DNA from: Lasioglossum baleicum
Lineage: Eukaryota > Arthropoda > Insecta > Hymenoptera > Halictidae
Reading direction: 5' to 3'
Assembly: GCF_051020765.1 (NCBI RefSeq)
Contig: NC_134933.1
Coordinates: forward strand, 18,263,461 to 18,327,460
DNA: 64,000 nucleotides
Within the stretch, counting starts at the first letter, position 1; each line of letters begins with the position of its first letter. Shown here piece by piece: positions 1 to 10,640 of this stretch. The notes under the pieces were generated by a model. It searched no databases and was not told the origin of the DNA. It saw nothing but the letters and a program-made list of their open reading frames with translations. The translations under genes were made by a program, and so were the position numbers.

Positions 1-209
1 GAGCCGTTTAGACGCGCTCGAAAACTCCAAACTATCCCGTTCCCGTTCATTCCAATCGGTAATTTGTAGTAACAATTGTTGAATGATATCGGCGCTACGG
101 TTCGATCGCGTAATTTGTAGTGCTTCGTTCTTCCCAATCTGTTCCATAGGCTAAACGGTACTCTTGCTGCAATGTTTCAATTTTTTTTTTTAGCCCTTTT
201 GTTGCTAGA

Positions 210-242
210 AGACTGTAGATCTATATAGAAAATGTTCTGCAT
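210..242 (+). repeat. hAT-like MITE, left-end fragment
   Basis: The segment begins AGACTGTAGATC and continues to ATGTTCTGCAT. It matches the left ends of the better copies at 15197 and 23337, which share TTTATGCAAAATA followed by AATGTTCTGCAT. No matching right end is visible nearby, so this is a decayed or truncated end. The assignment depends only on comparison with copies inside this window. Confidence 0.55.
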
Positions 243-361
243 CCTGTGCAAATTCCTTTCTTGCTTCGATAATTTTAATAAATCAGTTAATATTCAAATC
301 TTTTAATTTCACAACTGTTTTCTAAAACCTGTGCCCATTACTGCTAAAAATCAATTGCAAC

Positions 362-399
362 CTGTGGTGCCCAAGCTGGTTCGGAACCCACCTTATAAA
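362..399 (+). repeat. 38-bp dispersed motif, copy 1
   Basis: The motif starts CTGTGGTGCCCAAG and ends ACCCACCTTATAAA. It is the reverse complement of 27782-27819 with 36 of 38 bases identical. The flanks of the two sites do not match. The middle holds GGTTC-N-GAACC, so the motif can fold. It is not a tRNA: no A box or acceptor pairing is visible. Function unknown. Confidence 0.6.
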
Positions 400-470
400 G
401 ACTGTATATCCCGTCGTGAAATAACCACAGCAGTTAAAAAAGCGACGTAAAATAAATTGAATAAAAAAAA

Positions 471-763
471 GCCTCGTGAAGAAAGAATTAAACTCCCGAA
501 ACAGGGTAGAGTGTAATCAAATAATCTCGCTTAGAAGGTAGCAAATCTTGGGAGACCAAATTGTGTGCCATGGTAATTAAAGTTCGCGTGTAAGATGTCG
601 AGCCATAGTTGGAGCCCTGGAAGGGAAGATTGAACTCGCGAAATGCGGTAAAAAGTGTGACCGAAGAAACTCAATTAGACGGTAGCAAACGTTGAGAAGC
701 TGGAGTGGGACTCTGACAATTAAAATCCGTGTGTAAGATGTCGAGCAATGAGCCATAGTTGGT
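471..763. repeat. Degenerate tandem duplication, about 145-bp unit
   Basis: Two adjacent units (about 471-614 and 615-763) share ordered blocks: an AACTCCCGAAA / AACTCGCGAAA block, then ACGGTAGCAAA-like, then ATTAAAGTTCGCGTGTAAGA / ATTAAAATCCGTGTGTAAGA, then TGTCGAG...CCATAGTTGG. Spacing is nearly constant, so this is a decayed tandem duplication rather than chance similarity. No reading frame is conserved between units. Confidence 0.7.
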
Positions 764-3700
764 GTCCTCGAAGGGAAGAAAGAGCGAAAGAAAGAAAGAG
801 TACGCCATGAGGTGAAGGAGGGTGTGTAGGGGGTAGCATGGGGCGCTCGCAAGGGGGTATTGGGGTTGGTCGAGGGTGGTGTGAGTATGTGGGGGTTGAA
901 AGGCGTTGCCTGGCAACCACCCCCGGCACTCCGTAATGGCCGCCACACACGTCACACACACGTACCCTCTCCCTTCCGTTTCCCGTGTTGTCTGTCCTCC
1001 TCCAGCGACTTCTCTCCCCGTTCCTCCACTCGCAAGACACCGTTCCCCGCTTAATACATGTCCTGCACCCTACCCAGCCCGCGTGCGGGGTAAATTCTTA
1101 AATTTTGCCCGAATTGAAAATTTCCATATCTTATTCCCGTGGCGCGAGGCTGCTGGCTGCAACCAGCAGCAGCAGTCGTCGTCGTCGTCGTCGTCGCGCG
1201 CGACAGCTGCAATCGAATCGAAAAATTTCCCAAAGCTGCCGCTGCCGTCTTATCCAGCGGCCGTCTATTGTGAGGACGCCGGTAATCGAGGGGAACGACT
1301 GCATCCACGGTTTTCCTCTTTCCCGGCAAACCGGACCCCATTGTTTGTCGAGACCCACTCGAGCCACCCGCAGACTCTAATTTCGCATGGACCATCGTCC
1401 GTTCTTCGTACACACTGTAGAACCTGTTGTGCGGCCAGCGGACTCTTAGCAGTGACGGCGACTACGACCTGTTTTCTGTTCGGAAGTTTTTGGACAGAGT
1501 CCTCTTTTGCAAGGTCTTATTAAATTTCTCGTCAAACGTCGCGCTCTCACAGGAAGACAGCCACGAGAGCTTAGATTGTTGTACATTAAGCACATCAAGA
1601 AGCTTAAAACGTTGAATCACCACTTCCTTTGCACGATCAGTCTGTACACAAAGTTGGCTACTCTTGTGATCGTGCAATTTATGCATCATCGCTCAAATTA
1701 CGGGGAGACTTTCTCAAAGGATTGCTCTAAAACCCATGTTCTTTATTTTTCGGTAGAACACAATTCAAACCGAACGGAAAATTCATGTGTCGGCTTACTC
1801 TGTTAATTTTAAGCAAAGTACGCAATCTGTCGAAAAGCAAATGATACGCTTTTCAGGGAAACAACCTGCGTGGATTCCGCTATCTGCGATCCCGACAATG
1901 GATGATCCACTTCAGCTTCTCCGGGTTATCGGTCGCTATCCCCTCGATCGAAGGACGATCGAAAGGTGACAGAGCCGATCTGTTACCGGTGGACATTCGA
2001 GTGAAATGCTCGAAAGGGCGATTCTGCTCTCTCGCTTTCTAATGCGCATCAAACGCTTCCGCATTGGCTGTCTTAAATTGGGTGTAACATTCGGCTGTTG
2101 ACTCTCGGCGCGCACACTCTCGTATGTCGGGGGGCACGGATGCGCGCGGAAGAGAGGCACGGTATCGATGTTAGTCGATAAACATCGACGCATTGTGCAA
2201 TCAACCGCCTATTTGGTGTCATTGTGCCGACAGTTCAGTAGGTAGCTTTCTCATCCTCTTCTCTCTCGGCCCGGACGCTCTTGTCCCGAGCCGGTCGAGC
2301 TTGTCTAGGGGTTGCGCAACCTTTGGGGTAGTCCTCGGTCTCTACCTGAGAGGAATACCTGCGAGCCGACTGTTCTAACCGCTCGAAACCGCTCTGCGCG
2401 TGAATATTTCCCATGCTGTTGCCGCCACGCTCTTCGAGCAAATACCGACGATCAAAATTACAACGTCGCTGGATCTTCGAAACTTTTGATTGAACCTGGT
2501 TCAAGTTTGTGGATACTTTCAGCTGAAAATCTAAAATCTAAAATTCTTTCTCTCAATTGTTTTGTTATTTTAGTTTCGGTAAAAAGAGAAATTCATTATT
2601 TTTACGTTATGTCAAGCGGAAAAATGATGGATTTCTTTTTCCCCAACCTAATATTAATACACTGCATTCTGCGTGCACGAAGGAAATAGACTATATTATC
2701 ATGGAGGATCATTGAGTGCTAAAAATTGTAGACGTTCAAACAAAAAGAAATCAAAATCTATATTTTTACAACCCTAATTGTTTTTTCGTAAAGTATAGTG
2801 CATAAAGTATATTGTGAAGTTCAATCTTTAATATTGTTTATGTTCAACCTGTTGAAACGTTGGGTAAAAATACTGAGAAAGCAGTCACTACATTTTAAAG
2901 AGTATAATTTTTTTCGCGATGGAAAATAGACGGGAATATTAAAATTTTCTATAAATTCGAGAGCGCGTCTACAAACTTTTAAAATTATCTCTCACCGTTT
3001 ACAGTACCCTGGATGTAAAGAACAAACCCTCCCCTGGCTGTAGAACGCACGCGGAAATTTCTTGTACAATATTTCGTTGCCGACTTATCGCGTTTCAAAG
3101 GAAAAGATCGACGCCGTTTCAGTCTCCGCCCCTCGGCAAACGACATTTTTAAGAATAATTAAATACCGAGTATTATTCTCGCTGGCACGTACAAAGGCGG
3201 TGTCATCAATGGATCCGCTTAGGCTCCGATTTGACGGATTAAACGACAGGAAGACAGTTGGATCGTTCGAACGGCGGAGCGCTTCGAAGCGGCATCCATT
3301 AATAACCGGCGTCCAATATAATGCCGCATTAAAGAACAGTGGCCGTGTAAAAGGTCCCGAGGGGCTGTAGAGGAATCATCGTGGAAATGTTTGTATCCGC
3401 AGTATCCGTCAGCAGGTAGCCGGGGGTCGTGGGTCAACGTGTGTTCACACAGGAAGGGTGCGTTTCCTTTTTGTGCTACCGTACGAACACTTTTCGGGGA
3501 AAATCGGGGTCGCACGATTCAAAGGTGATTCCTGAAGTACGGCGTCAGGTGTTACTGTGCCTCGGTTGACTCAGTGTTGCTCGGAAAAGTGCCTGATCAT
3601 CCTGAGTGCTGGGCAACGCCCACAAGTGAAGATTTCATAGCGAATTTATTTTTGGAAAATATATTCTTAGAGAATTTCAATATTGCAGTATTATTTAATT

Positions 3701-3822
3701 GGAGAGTAAAGCTCTGAAATATTAATGTAACCCACAGTATTCGTGGTTGCAACAAATTGTATAATTTAAGTTAAAATTGCGATTGGGCTGCGATTTTTGA
3801 TATAAAATAAAAATTGTTTATA
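764..3822. other. No gene recognised; GC-rich patch, then AT-rich DNA
   Basis: About 780-1420 is GC-rich with purine runs near 780-800. It has a 205-codon plus-strand frame (906-1523) overlapped by a 120-codon minus frame (1051-1413). The 205-codon product is proline/serine rich, its polyserine comes from the (TCG)n tract, and it matches no family I recognise. From about 2520 to 3060 the DNA is AT-rich with no frame of note. From 3060 to 3600 it returns to mixed composition with overlapping frames of about 100 codons on both strands. The GC patch could be a promoter or untranslated exon, but no motif settles this. Confidence 0.5.
1164..1196. repeat. (CAG)4-(TCG)7 microsatellite
   Basis: Four CAG units pass directly into seven TCG units, followed by CGCGCG. 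The tract creates polyglutamine/polyserine in one frame and polyarginine in others. That explains the low-complexity stretches in every open frame crossing it. Confidence 0.9.
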
Positions 3823-3824
3823 TA

Positions 3825-4134
3825 CAGGGTGCGGCACAAGTTAGTCCCCACGATTTTTGAGCCCCTTCGGATGGTCGGACAGAAAAGTGTTACTTACCAA
3901 AGTTAATCAGTATTTAACCAACAAGAAATTGCAATTTTTTGAATTAAAAAAAAAAGATTTTCAACAAAAATCAAGGTCGCTGTCATATTATTAAATGGAA
4001 CTGGGTATTTTTAACTTCATAATATTGTAGGAGACGTCGAAACGAATTCAACGACCTGCTATACGATGACTTTCAGATGCAATTCCATCCGAAGGGGCTG
4101 AAACATCGTGGGGACTAATTTGTGCCGCACCCTG
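3825..4134. mobile_element. Tc1/mariner-like MITE with about 50-bp terminal inverted repeats
   Basis: The element begins CAGGGTGCGGCACAAGTTAG and ends with the reverse complement of CAGGGTGCGGCACAAATTAG. The match extends about 50 bp inward to CCCCTTCGGATGG with only a few differences. Each end is flanked by TA (3823-3824 and 4135-4136). CAGGGTG termini and TA duplications are typical of the Tc1/mariner superfamily. The 310-bp interior encodes no transposase, so the element is non-autonomous and must have been moved in trans. No second copy is present here. The near-identical arms suggest a fairly recent insertion compared with other repeats in the window. Confidence 0.9.
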
Positions 4135-4136
4135 TA

Positions 4137-5723
4137 TATCGCTTTTCTCATGTGTTATTGATTTAAGAAATATAAAATATGTCTCTCACAAAAATTTCTA
4201 GGTGAATGCGCCTTGCTTTCGCAGCAAGTAACAAGAAATGTGTCTATCTTTTCTGGTTTTCGTTCTATTTGGAGATGGATTACGTATGAAAGGCTGGTGC
4301 TTATGGCAGCGTAGAGGCGCAGGTAGCACGGATATTTAATAACGAGCGGGTAGGACCGGATGTACCGCGTCGTCGCCCCATATATTTCGGCAAGTCGAAG
4401 CCGATACCTCGGCTATATTTCGCGAGAAGATATTTCCAATTTGTCTTCGAGCACAAAGTGGTGTGCTGTCCCTGAGGCCGGCGAAGGGTGAAACGGGCTG
4501 ACTGCGGGGGTGGGCAAGGGTGTAGGCAGAGAACGGCAGAAAGAGGAGGAATACGCCGGAGTAATGGTGGAAAATCCGTCGGCTGAATTGAAGCGAGACG
4601 TCGTGAAATTGAACAACGTATGTTATATATACGTATATCTATATATACATGTGTATACATATATTGTATGTACATATACATATACATATACTCCCGCACC
4701 AGGCTTATGCGTGTAAAAAGACACGAAGAACCGCTGCGATGTATTCGGTTGTGCAGAGGCGACGCGGGCGTAGTCACCATTCATTCTTATTTCGGCGAAA
4801 TACGTAGTGCCGATCATTAACGCGTGAATGATCCAGCCGGAACTCTCGTTTTGGAACGTGATTAACTGTGACGACGACCTCTGCTATGCTGACAATGTCG
4901 GGATGCCGTAATTTAACATTTTCCCCACTAAAAACTGCCTAATAGCCTTTTAAGACCGAAAGCTTAACAATTGAGTATTTCCTTAACACGTATTCGTGCG
5001 ACATATTTTTCTGTGCATCTTTCTGCTCTTTCTTATATTATCTAATAAATTATGTGCTCATTTTTCGTTCATACTCATTGATTATTTTTATTCTTTTCGT
5101 TTTAAAGAAATCGGAATGAAATATTTACTGCTAGACATAAATGACTCGTATGGCTTTTGAATGAAAGATCTTAGCAGACAGCGCAAAACTGAATTACTTA
5201 TTGAATTTGCAAAAATGAATGAACGAGACTAAATATAATTTTAATATAAATGTTGTACAAAAATGTGCGTAACTATTTCAGAGATACTTCCCACAGAAGC
5301 ATTCTGTTTCCACACGATGCGCGCATCCTGCATTTCTCCCCGCTTTTTTTCACGGTCTATATAACGCATTCGTATCTGCATATGGACACAGTGGACTCGA
5401 ATAAAAGAACCGGGAAGAAGGACATCGATAATCAGGATTTATTGCCAGGTTACACGCGCGTCACGTTGTCCTCGAGCATCGCAAAGTATCGTAATATCGC
5501 GCCGGAAAGAGCAGGCCCCGATTCTAAAAGGCCCGTAAAATGCCTACGATTACCCTCCGGTCCTCGAGGATGCACCCTGACCTTCGAAAGGGTTAAACGC
5601 AACAGCGCCGATCTCCCATAAATCACAGAATACCCTTTTCTCCTCTTTTAATCGACCGTGCGATTTCGAGTTGCCGGAGAATGGACGCCTCGACGAGCCA
5701 AACGGTTTTCTACGGTGTTATTC
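4137..5723. other. No gene recognised
   Basis: A GC-richer part (about 4300-4620) leads into a TA/CA microsatellite and then AT-rich DNA (about 4920-5250). A minus-strand frame of 159 codons (4301-4780) is mostly a translation of the microsatellite (repeated Tyr-Met-Tyr-Ile) and has no recognisable domain. A 123-codon plus frame (5250-5621) also shows no family signature. Nothing else of note. Confidence 0.5.
4619..4692. repeat. TA/CATA-rich microsatellite
   Basis: An imperfect run of TATA, TACA and CATA units ends in repeated CATATA. It translates into tyrosine/isoleucine/methionine repeats in several frames on both strands. Confidence 0.85.
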
Positions 5724-5731
5724 TTCATAAT

Positions 5732-5822
5732 TAGACTGCGCGTTTTCATGCAAAATAAAAATTCTTCAATCATTTTTGTATCGATCGTTTCTGTCACAAA
5801 TGGATATGAAATCTGCAGTCTA
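5732..5822. mobile_element. hAT-like MITE, 91 bp, perfect 8-bp target duplication
   Basis: The left end is TAGACTGCGCGTTTTCATGC and the right end is the reverse complement of TAGACTGCAGATTTCATATC. The element is flanked by TTCATAAT on both sides (5724-5731 and 5823-5830). An 8-bp duplication with T at position 2 and A at position 7, and TAG-type termini, are hallmarks of the hAT superfamily. After the left terminus comes CAAAATAAAAATTCTTC, as in the 23337 copy. At 91 bp the element is little more than two termini. No coding capacity. Confidence 0.9.
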
Positions 5823-5830
5823 TTCATAAT

Positions 5831-8800
5831 ATTTCTTAAAATTTACATAAAGATTCGCAGTATAATCATCAAAAAACTGATTCGACTCTTCTTTGAAAGT
5901 CAAAAAATTTTATGCTACTTTTAACCATTTTTCTGCATCGACAGAGGGTTTCGAAAAATCGTTTCAACCGGTGTTTTAGTGGTACCCAAATCGTTCAATA
6001 TGATGATTGATTGTTGTTAATTGCTCATTACGAACCGTTCCATTTTCAATATCATATCTAAGCATCAATAGACATTTTATAAAAATGTCCTGTTCTCTCA
6101 AAACATTGACTGATACAAGCGTTGAAAGTATCAAAATAGAACTGTTAATAATCGATGCAAGATACAGAGTCACAAATAACCCAGCATCGTCTTTAAGGGT
6201 GACACAAGATATCGTTGCATTTCGCTGGAATGTAGCCCAATGAGAACGACGCCCTTAATAACTACCGGCGACTGGAGACCAGATAGAGAAAGGGGGTGAG
6301 TAGAGCAACTTGTTGCATAATAACGTAGATCTCGAGTTAGGGGTGAGTTTGGTCCTGCGCGATGTAGCGCTTGCGTAGCTCATTTCTTCATTAAACACGC
6401 GCGACCTCGTAATATCAATTGAACAAAACCACGCATCACAGTGAAATTCAACTAGAAACTCCCTGTTCACTTTTGAATAAAAATTTCAAATTCAACTCGG
6501 ACTCTGCAGTATAGTGACATTATTCATTCAAAAATTCTTTTTCTACACGGAACAATGAAATAAATTTTCTTATATGCAACTATAAATTTCTATCAATTCG
6601 CAATATTAAAAAATGGTTTTAGTATACGTCGTGAAAAGCTAATAATTTTTCATTACGTACAATTCTACGATTAAATTCTACGAAAATTTGCAGGTACACA
6701 GATATAAATATAAATATGAATTTCCAAGGATTTCTGTTTCCCGTAAACGCATAAAGATGCAAACCCAACCGGTAGAGATTCGAGGAAACGTCAAGCAGCA
6801 TCAAGAGCGAATTCCCGCTGATGAATCTGGATGCTGGGATAAAATTGGAGAAGTCTGAGGAGTGGAAGACTTGGAAAACGAATCGGGGACGTTCGGAATC
6901 CCTCGAAGAGGATGTCCAGGTCCTGTCCTCTATCGCGAGAGAGCCTTGGTTGGAGGTGTCGTTCCGTTATCCTGCGGGATAGAGAACGGAAGGCAAAAGA
7001 ACGTGAAACAGGGCCAGACAGGAAGGAAAGGAGGAGACCGAATAAAGAGATAGTGAGAGCCGGAGGAAGAAAGACGTGGCATGCGATTAGCGTTTGATAC
7101 CGCGTGCCAACGTCCTGAGGGTCGGGAGTAGAAGCAGACAGCCAGACAGACGTATAATTTCGGGGATAAGATCTAAAACATTACTCCGACCTGCCACAGA
7201 CGGAGACCGAAATGCCGGCAAAAGGGGTTCCTCCGCGGCACCATGTGTGAAACGGGATACAAGCCAAAGTGCCCGTTTACCGGGAGAGAGAGGGGAAGAG
7301 CAACAAAAAAAATCAGATCTCCTCTCCCATTATCCTCCTTCGCCCCTCTGATAGATGAATGTAGTTTCGTTGCGCGGCGCCGTTTGATTTGTTGGACCGC
7401 AGTGCTCTCTGTGCGCTTCACCAGCTGGGAATCATTCGGGAAAGTCTCCTTTTGACCTTTTCAAAGTTTTTCGCATTTTGAACGCGCCGACTGCCGGACA
7501 ATCGTTCCCCAAAAATCGAGCAACATCTATTAATTTAGCGGATTTCATGCATTTACGGCGAAAATTAGTGGTGGGACACGAAACAGTGAACATTTTCGAG
7601 CAATTATACAAAACTGTTTTGTTTTAATCTTACACTATCAGAATTTAATTTAATTCTCCGTTAGTTGCATTGAAGAGTAAAGATTTTGTAATTACCAATG
7701 CAAAACTAGACGTTCACAGAGATCATTTGAAGTGTTACAATACTATTTCGTACCCAATCTTTTGATTTTAATCTTCAAATTCTAAACGTTATTTGAAAAA
7801 TTATCAAAGTAAAGATAAAAATTCGCGAGTACAACTTACATATGTTTATGGCAATGGGTAGGCAGCGAGACTCTGCAAAATTCAGTACAACTAACAAAAC
7901 GATGAATTAATTAGAAACCGAATTAAAATTTCATAATGTATAACAAAGGAATAGAGTATTAACGTGATTTTCTGAATTTTCCGAGTCACAGACCGGTGTT
8001 TGAAAAGCCGTGTATAAAACTAAATATTTCTCGGTTCCTTGAATCCACCGTGAATGTTTCTTTCTTCGGATCACCCTTTCGCCTCCCTTGAACCCTTTTT
8101 CCTTGCCGGAAGGCGGGCGGGATTCACCCTGCGGGGCATCCCGTTGTCGTATCCCATTGTACGCCGGGTCGAATAATGAATTATATTTTTCTTTTCCATC
8201 GGAGCATAGATTATAATATTTTTTACTATCTATAAAAAGCAAACGGCTGGTAGGAACCCTGTTTCCCTTGTCACCCTACCCGCGAAACGGAAGGGTTGGA
8301 GAGAGAAAAGGGGGAGGCGCGGGGCACATAAATAATCAGAGCGACTCTTCTTCTACCTGGGCCAGGCTTTGCATACACGATAACTAAGTAGCCGAGCTGG
8401 CATCCAACGGCAGAGAGACTTCGAGCCACGACATATGCAGTGGGCTGACCCTATCTGTGTTTAATGACCCGCTGATACCATGGTCTTTCCCTGACACGCT
8501 TACTCCTTTTACCGGTCTTTGTTCATACCGCCTTTTGTCACTTATGTTTTATGCGTGTTATGCAGAATGCGTGCTCTGCTCGGCCAGAGTTGCATTTCGT
8601 CCTCTGTTGCACGCGACGAACGTTTCGATGTTCGAAATATTTGACAATTGCAAAAGTTCCTGCCCGATTAAACTATTTGTTCGATTAAATATTTACTCCT
8701 CAAATAATATTTAATTTTAAAAAATTCATTTAATAATGAATAAATTTAATTTTCAATATAATTTCCATATAAAATTAAAAAGTAACAAGTATAATTAATT

Positions 8801-10284
8801 TAATATACATTGAATAACAATCATAGAACCCATTTATTCAAGAAGCATATGAAAAGTTACCGAATGGCGATAGGAAGCTCGAAATTGTCTCGTCGTCCCC
8901 AATTAAAAAGTGAAGCGCAGTAGAAAGATTGGTAAAATTCACAGAATGTTTGTCTAAGCTAATTAGAAAAAGTATAAAATGCTAACCCTAGTTTCTAGCA
9001 GGTCGGGGAGCATACCATCTGTAATTTCGAAAAAAGAAGAGGCAATGTTTCCCGACTGTTCCGTAACACATGCAGAACGAGCGTCGGAAACTGGAGGGGG
9101 CGAAAGGGTTAAAGAAGGTCGAGAGAGAGGGGGTTTGATGAGTGCAACCGGTGTCTTCCTCCCCACCTTCTGTCCTCAACAGTCGACAAAACGGCCTCGC
9201 GGATTCCTGTCATCGGAAACGTGTCAGTTTAACACGTAATCTCGATGCAGAACGACCGAAAGTGCCAGCGAAAGTGAGAACACGGAAACGTAGATCTACC
9301 CTCGCGACTCTATAGTAACTATAGACCACTTATTCAATTTATCGTGCCACCGACTGCTTTAACAAACCGCAACTCGAATCGTCACTCCAGTCCCAGTAGT
9401 AATTCGAATTCGAACAGTGACTTTTTTCTTGAGCCTTTAGTTGATAATTTCCATTCAGTAAGTACGTCTCGCCGATCCAAATTGTTAATTAGAAAGTGCT
9501 ATCTACACGCAAATCGAAATGAAATATTTCTATTATATTTCTCCGAAACACTGAACATAATTTATCGATGATGAAAAGATTATTTTAATAAATATTTTGT
9601 GCGAACCAAATGTGGAAATTTGTATTACTGCTTGAGCGATTCTTCATGGTCGAAGGAAGACAAAAATTAACTTTTGAATACGTATGTATGTTTCAATCTA
9701 ACAAATAAATGCAGAAATGTTTGTAGTGCAAATGGGAATTAACGAAATTAATTTCTCAGGTGATTGGAACGAGACTGAAAGTGACTGTCAAAGTGAACAA
9801 TCTACATCGCGACTGTCAACGTCCTCCGGCGCGGCGCGGCGCCGCGCTGCTCCCCTCGAATATTTCAGTTTCGGAATTAAAGATTCCATTCCCGCTCCGA
9901 CCCGACCATAATACGTTTATCAATTCCTCGCTCTTTTCGCTCCGCCCCCGAGAAAATCGTATTTATTACTCGCGCAAAAGTATAACCGTTTAGCCCGGTG
10001 AAAGTCTCATGAACGTCGGCAATACTCCGATACTCGGCGAGCAGGCGACCACCGTCGACTTTAAACGTCGCTTCCTCGCAATCTTATTTAATCGTGGCTC
10101 CTTAACACGTTCACTGCCGAGCCCGCTACCATGAAAATCCAGCAGAATCAACGTAATTCGCTTTGCGGAGCAGAAATTGAAAAACAGAGGTTTGTAGCGG
10201 CCCTTTTGATTTTGCCCACTTCCTATCGCGGAATCAGCAGATACATTACTTTTCGAGTATGAATTAGTCGTAATAAAACACACG
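5831..10284. other. No gene recognised; mixed AT-rich and purine-rich DNA
   Basis: About 6480-6720, 7600-7930 and 8690-8960 are AT-rich. About 6840-7100 and 8280-8330 are purine-rich. Frames are all about 100 codons or fewer, overlap one another, and show no signal peptide, repeat or catalytic motif that I recognise. The 7090-7455 segment has overlapping frames on both strands, as expected of GC-rich noncoding DNA. Confidence 0.5.
9834..9847. other. Perfect GC palindrome, 14 bp
   Basis: GCGCGGCGCCGCGC reads identically on both strands and sits in a GC-only run (9826-9847) within otherwise moderate-GC DNA. It could extrude as a hairpin or be a protein-binding dyad. Nothing nearby indicates a role. 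Confidence 0.6.
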
Positions 10285-10640
10285 GTAAAGTTTAATGTAC
10301 GCGATATATGAGCAGAAAAATTTATTTTCTAATTTGCTTTCACACACACACATTCTAACAAAATATACCAGAAATATCTATAGTAGTAAATAATTTTCAA
10401 ATCAAACATGAATTTTCTAATCTGTATTCGTCCTAATCAAATACAGTAGAAATATAAAAAATTATAAAATTTGTTGTACACGATAAATGAGCAGAAAAAC
10501 ACAATTTATTAAATTCAGATTAATCTCCAGATTTGATATTCCTCTTGCAGTTACCAGAAATGATAGTAAAATTTGCCGTATTTGGTACGAAAGCACAAAA
10601 ATTCATTTAAAAGTTTGGATAGTTAATAGAAACTATATCA
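10285..10640. repeat. Degenerate tandem duplication, about 180-bp unit
   Basis: The unit start (GTACGCGATATATGAGCAGA at about 10297) recurs as GTACACGATAAATGAGCAGA at about 10476. The later block ACCAGAAATATCTATAGTAG recurs as ACCAGAAATGATAGTA near 10552. Unit 1 carries an internal (CA)n stretch at about 10321-10331. Both units are AT-rich and non-coding. Confidence 0.65.

Noticed and set aside
906..1523. 205-codon open frame as a gene
   Set aside because: Low-complexity Ser/Pro product with polyserine from (TCG)n, opposing frames of similar quality on the other strand, and no recognisable domain.
2225..2260. TTCAGT initiator-like site
   Set aside because: No TATA box upstream and no downstream promoter element at +28; the hexamer alone is too frequent.
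4301..4780. 159-codon minus-strand frame with Tyr-Met repeats
   Set aside because: The repeated part is the TA/CA microsatellite at 4619-4692.
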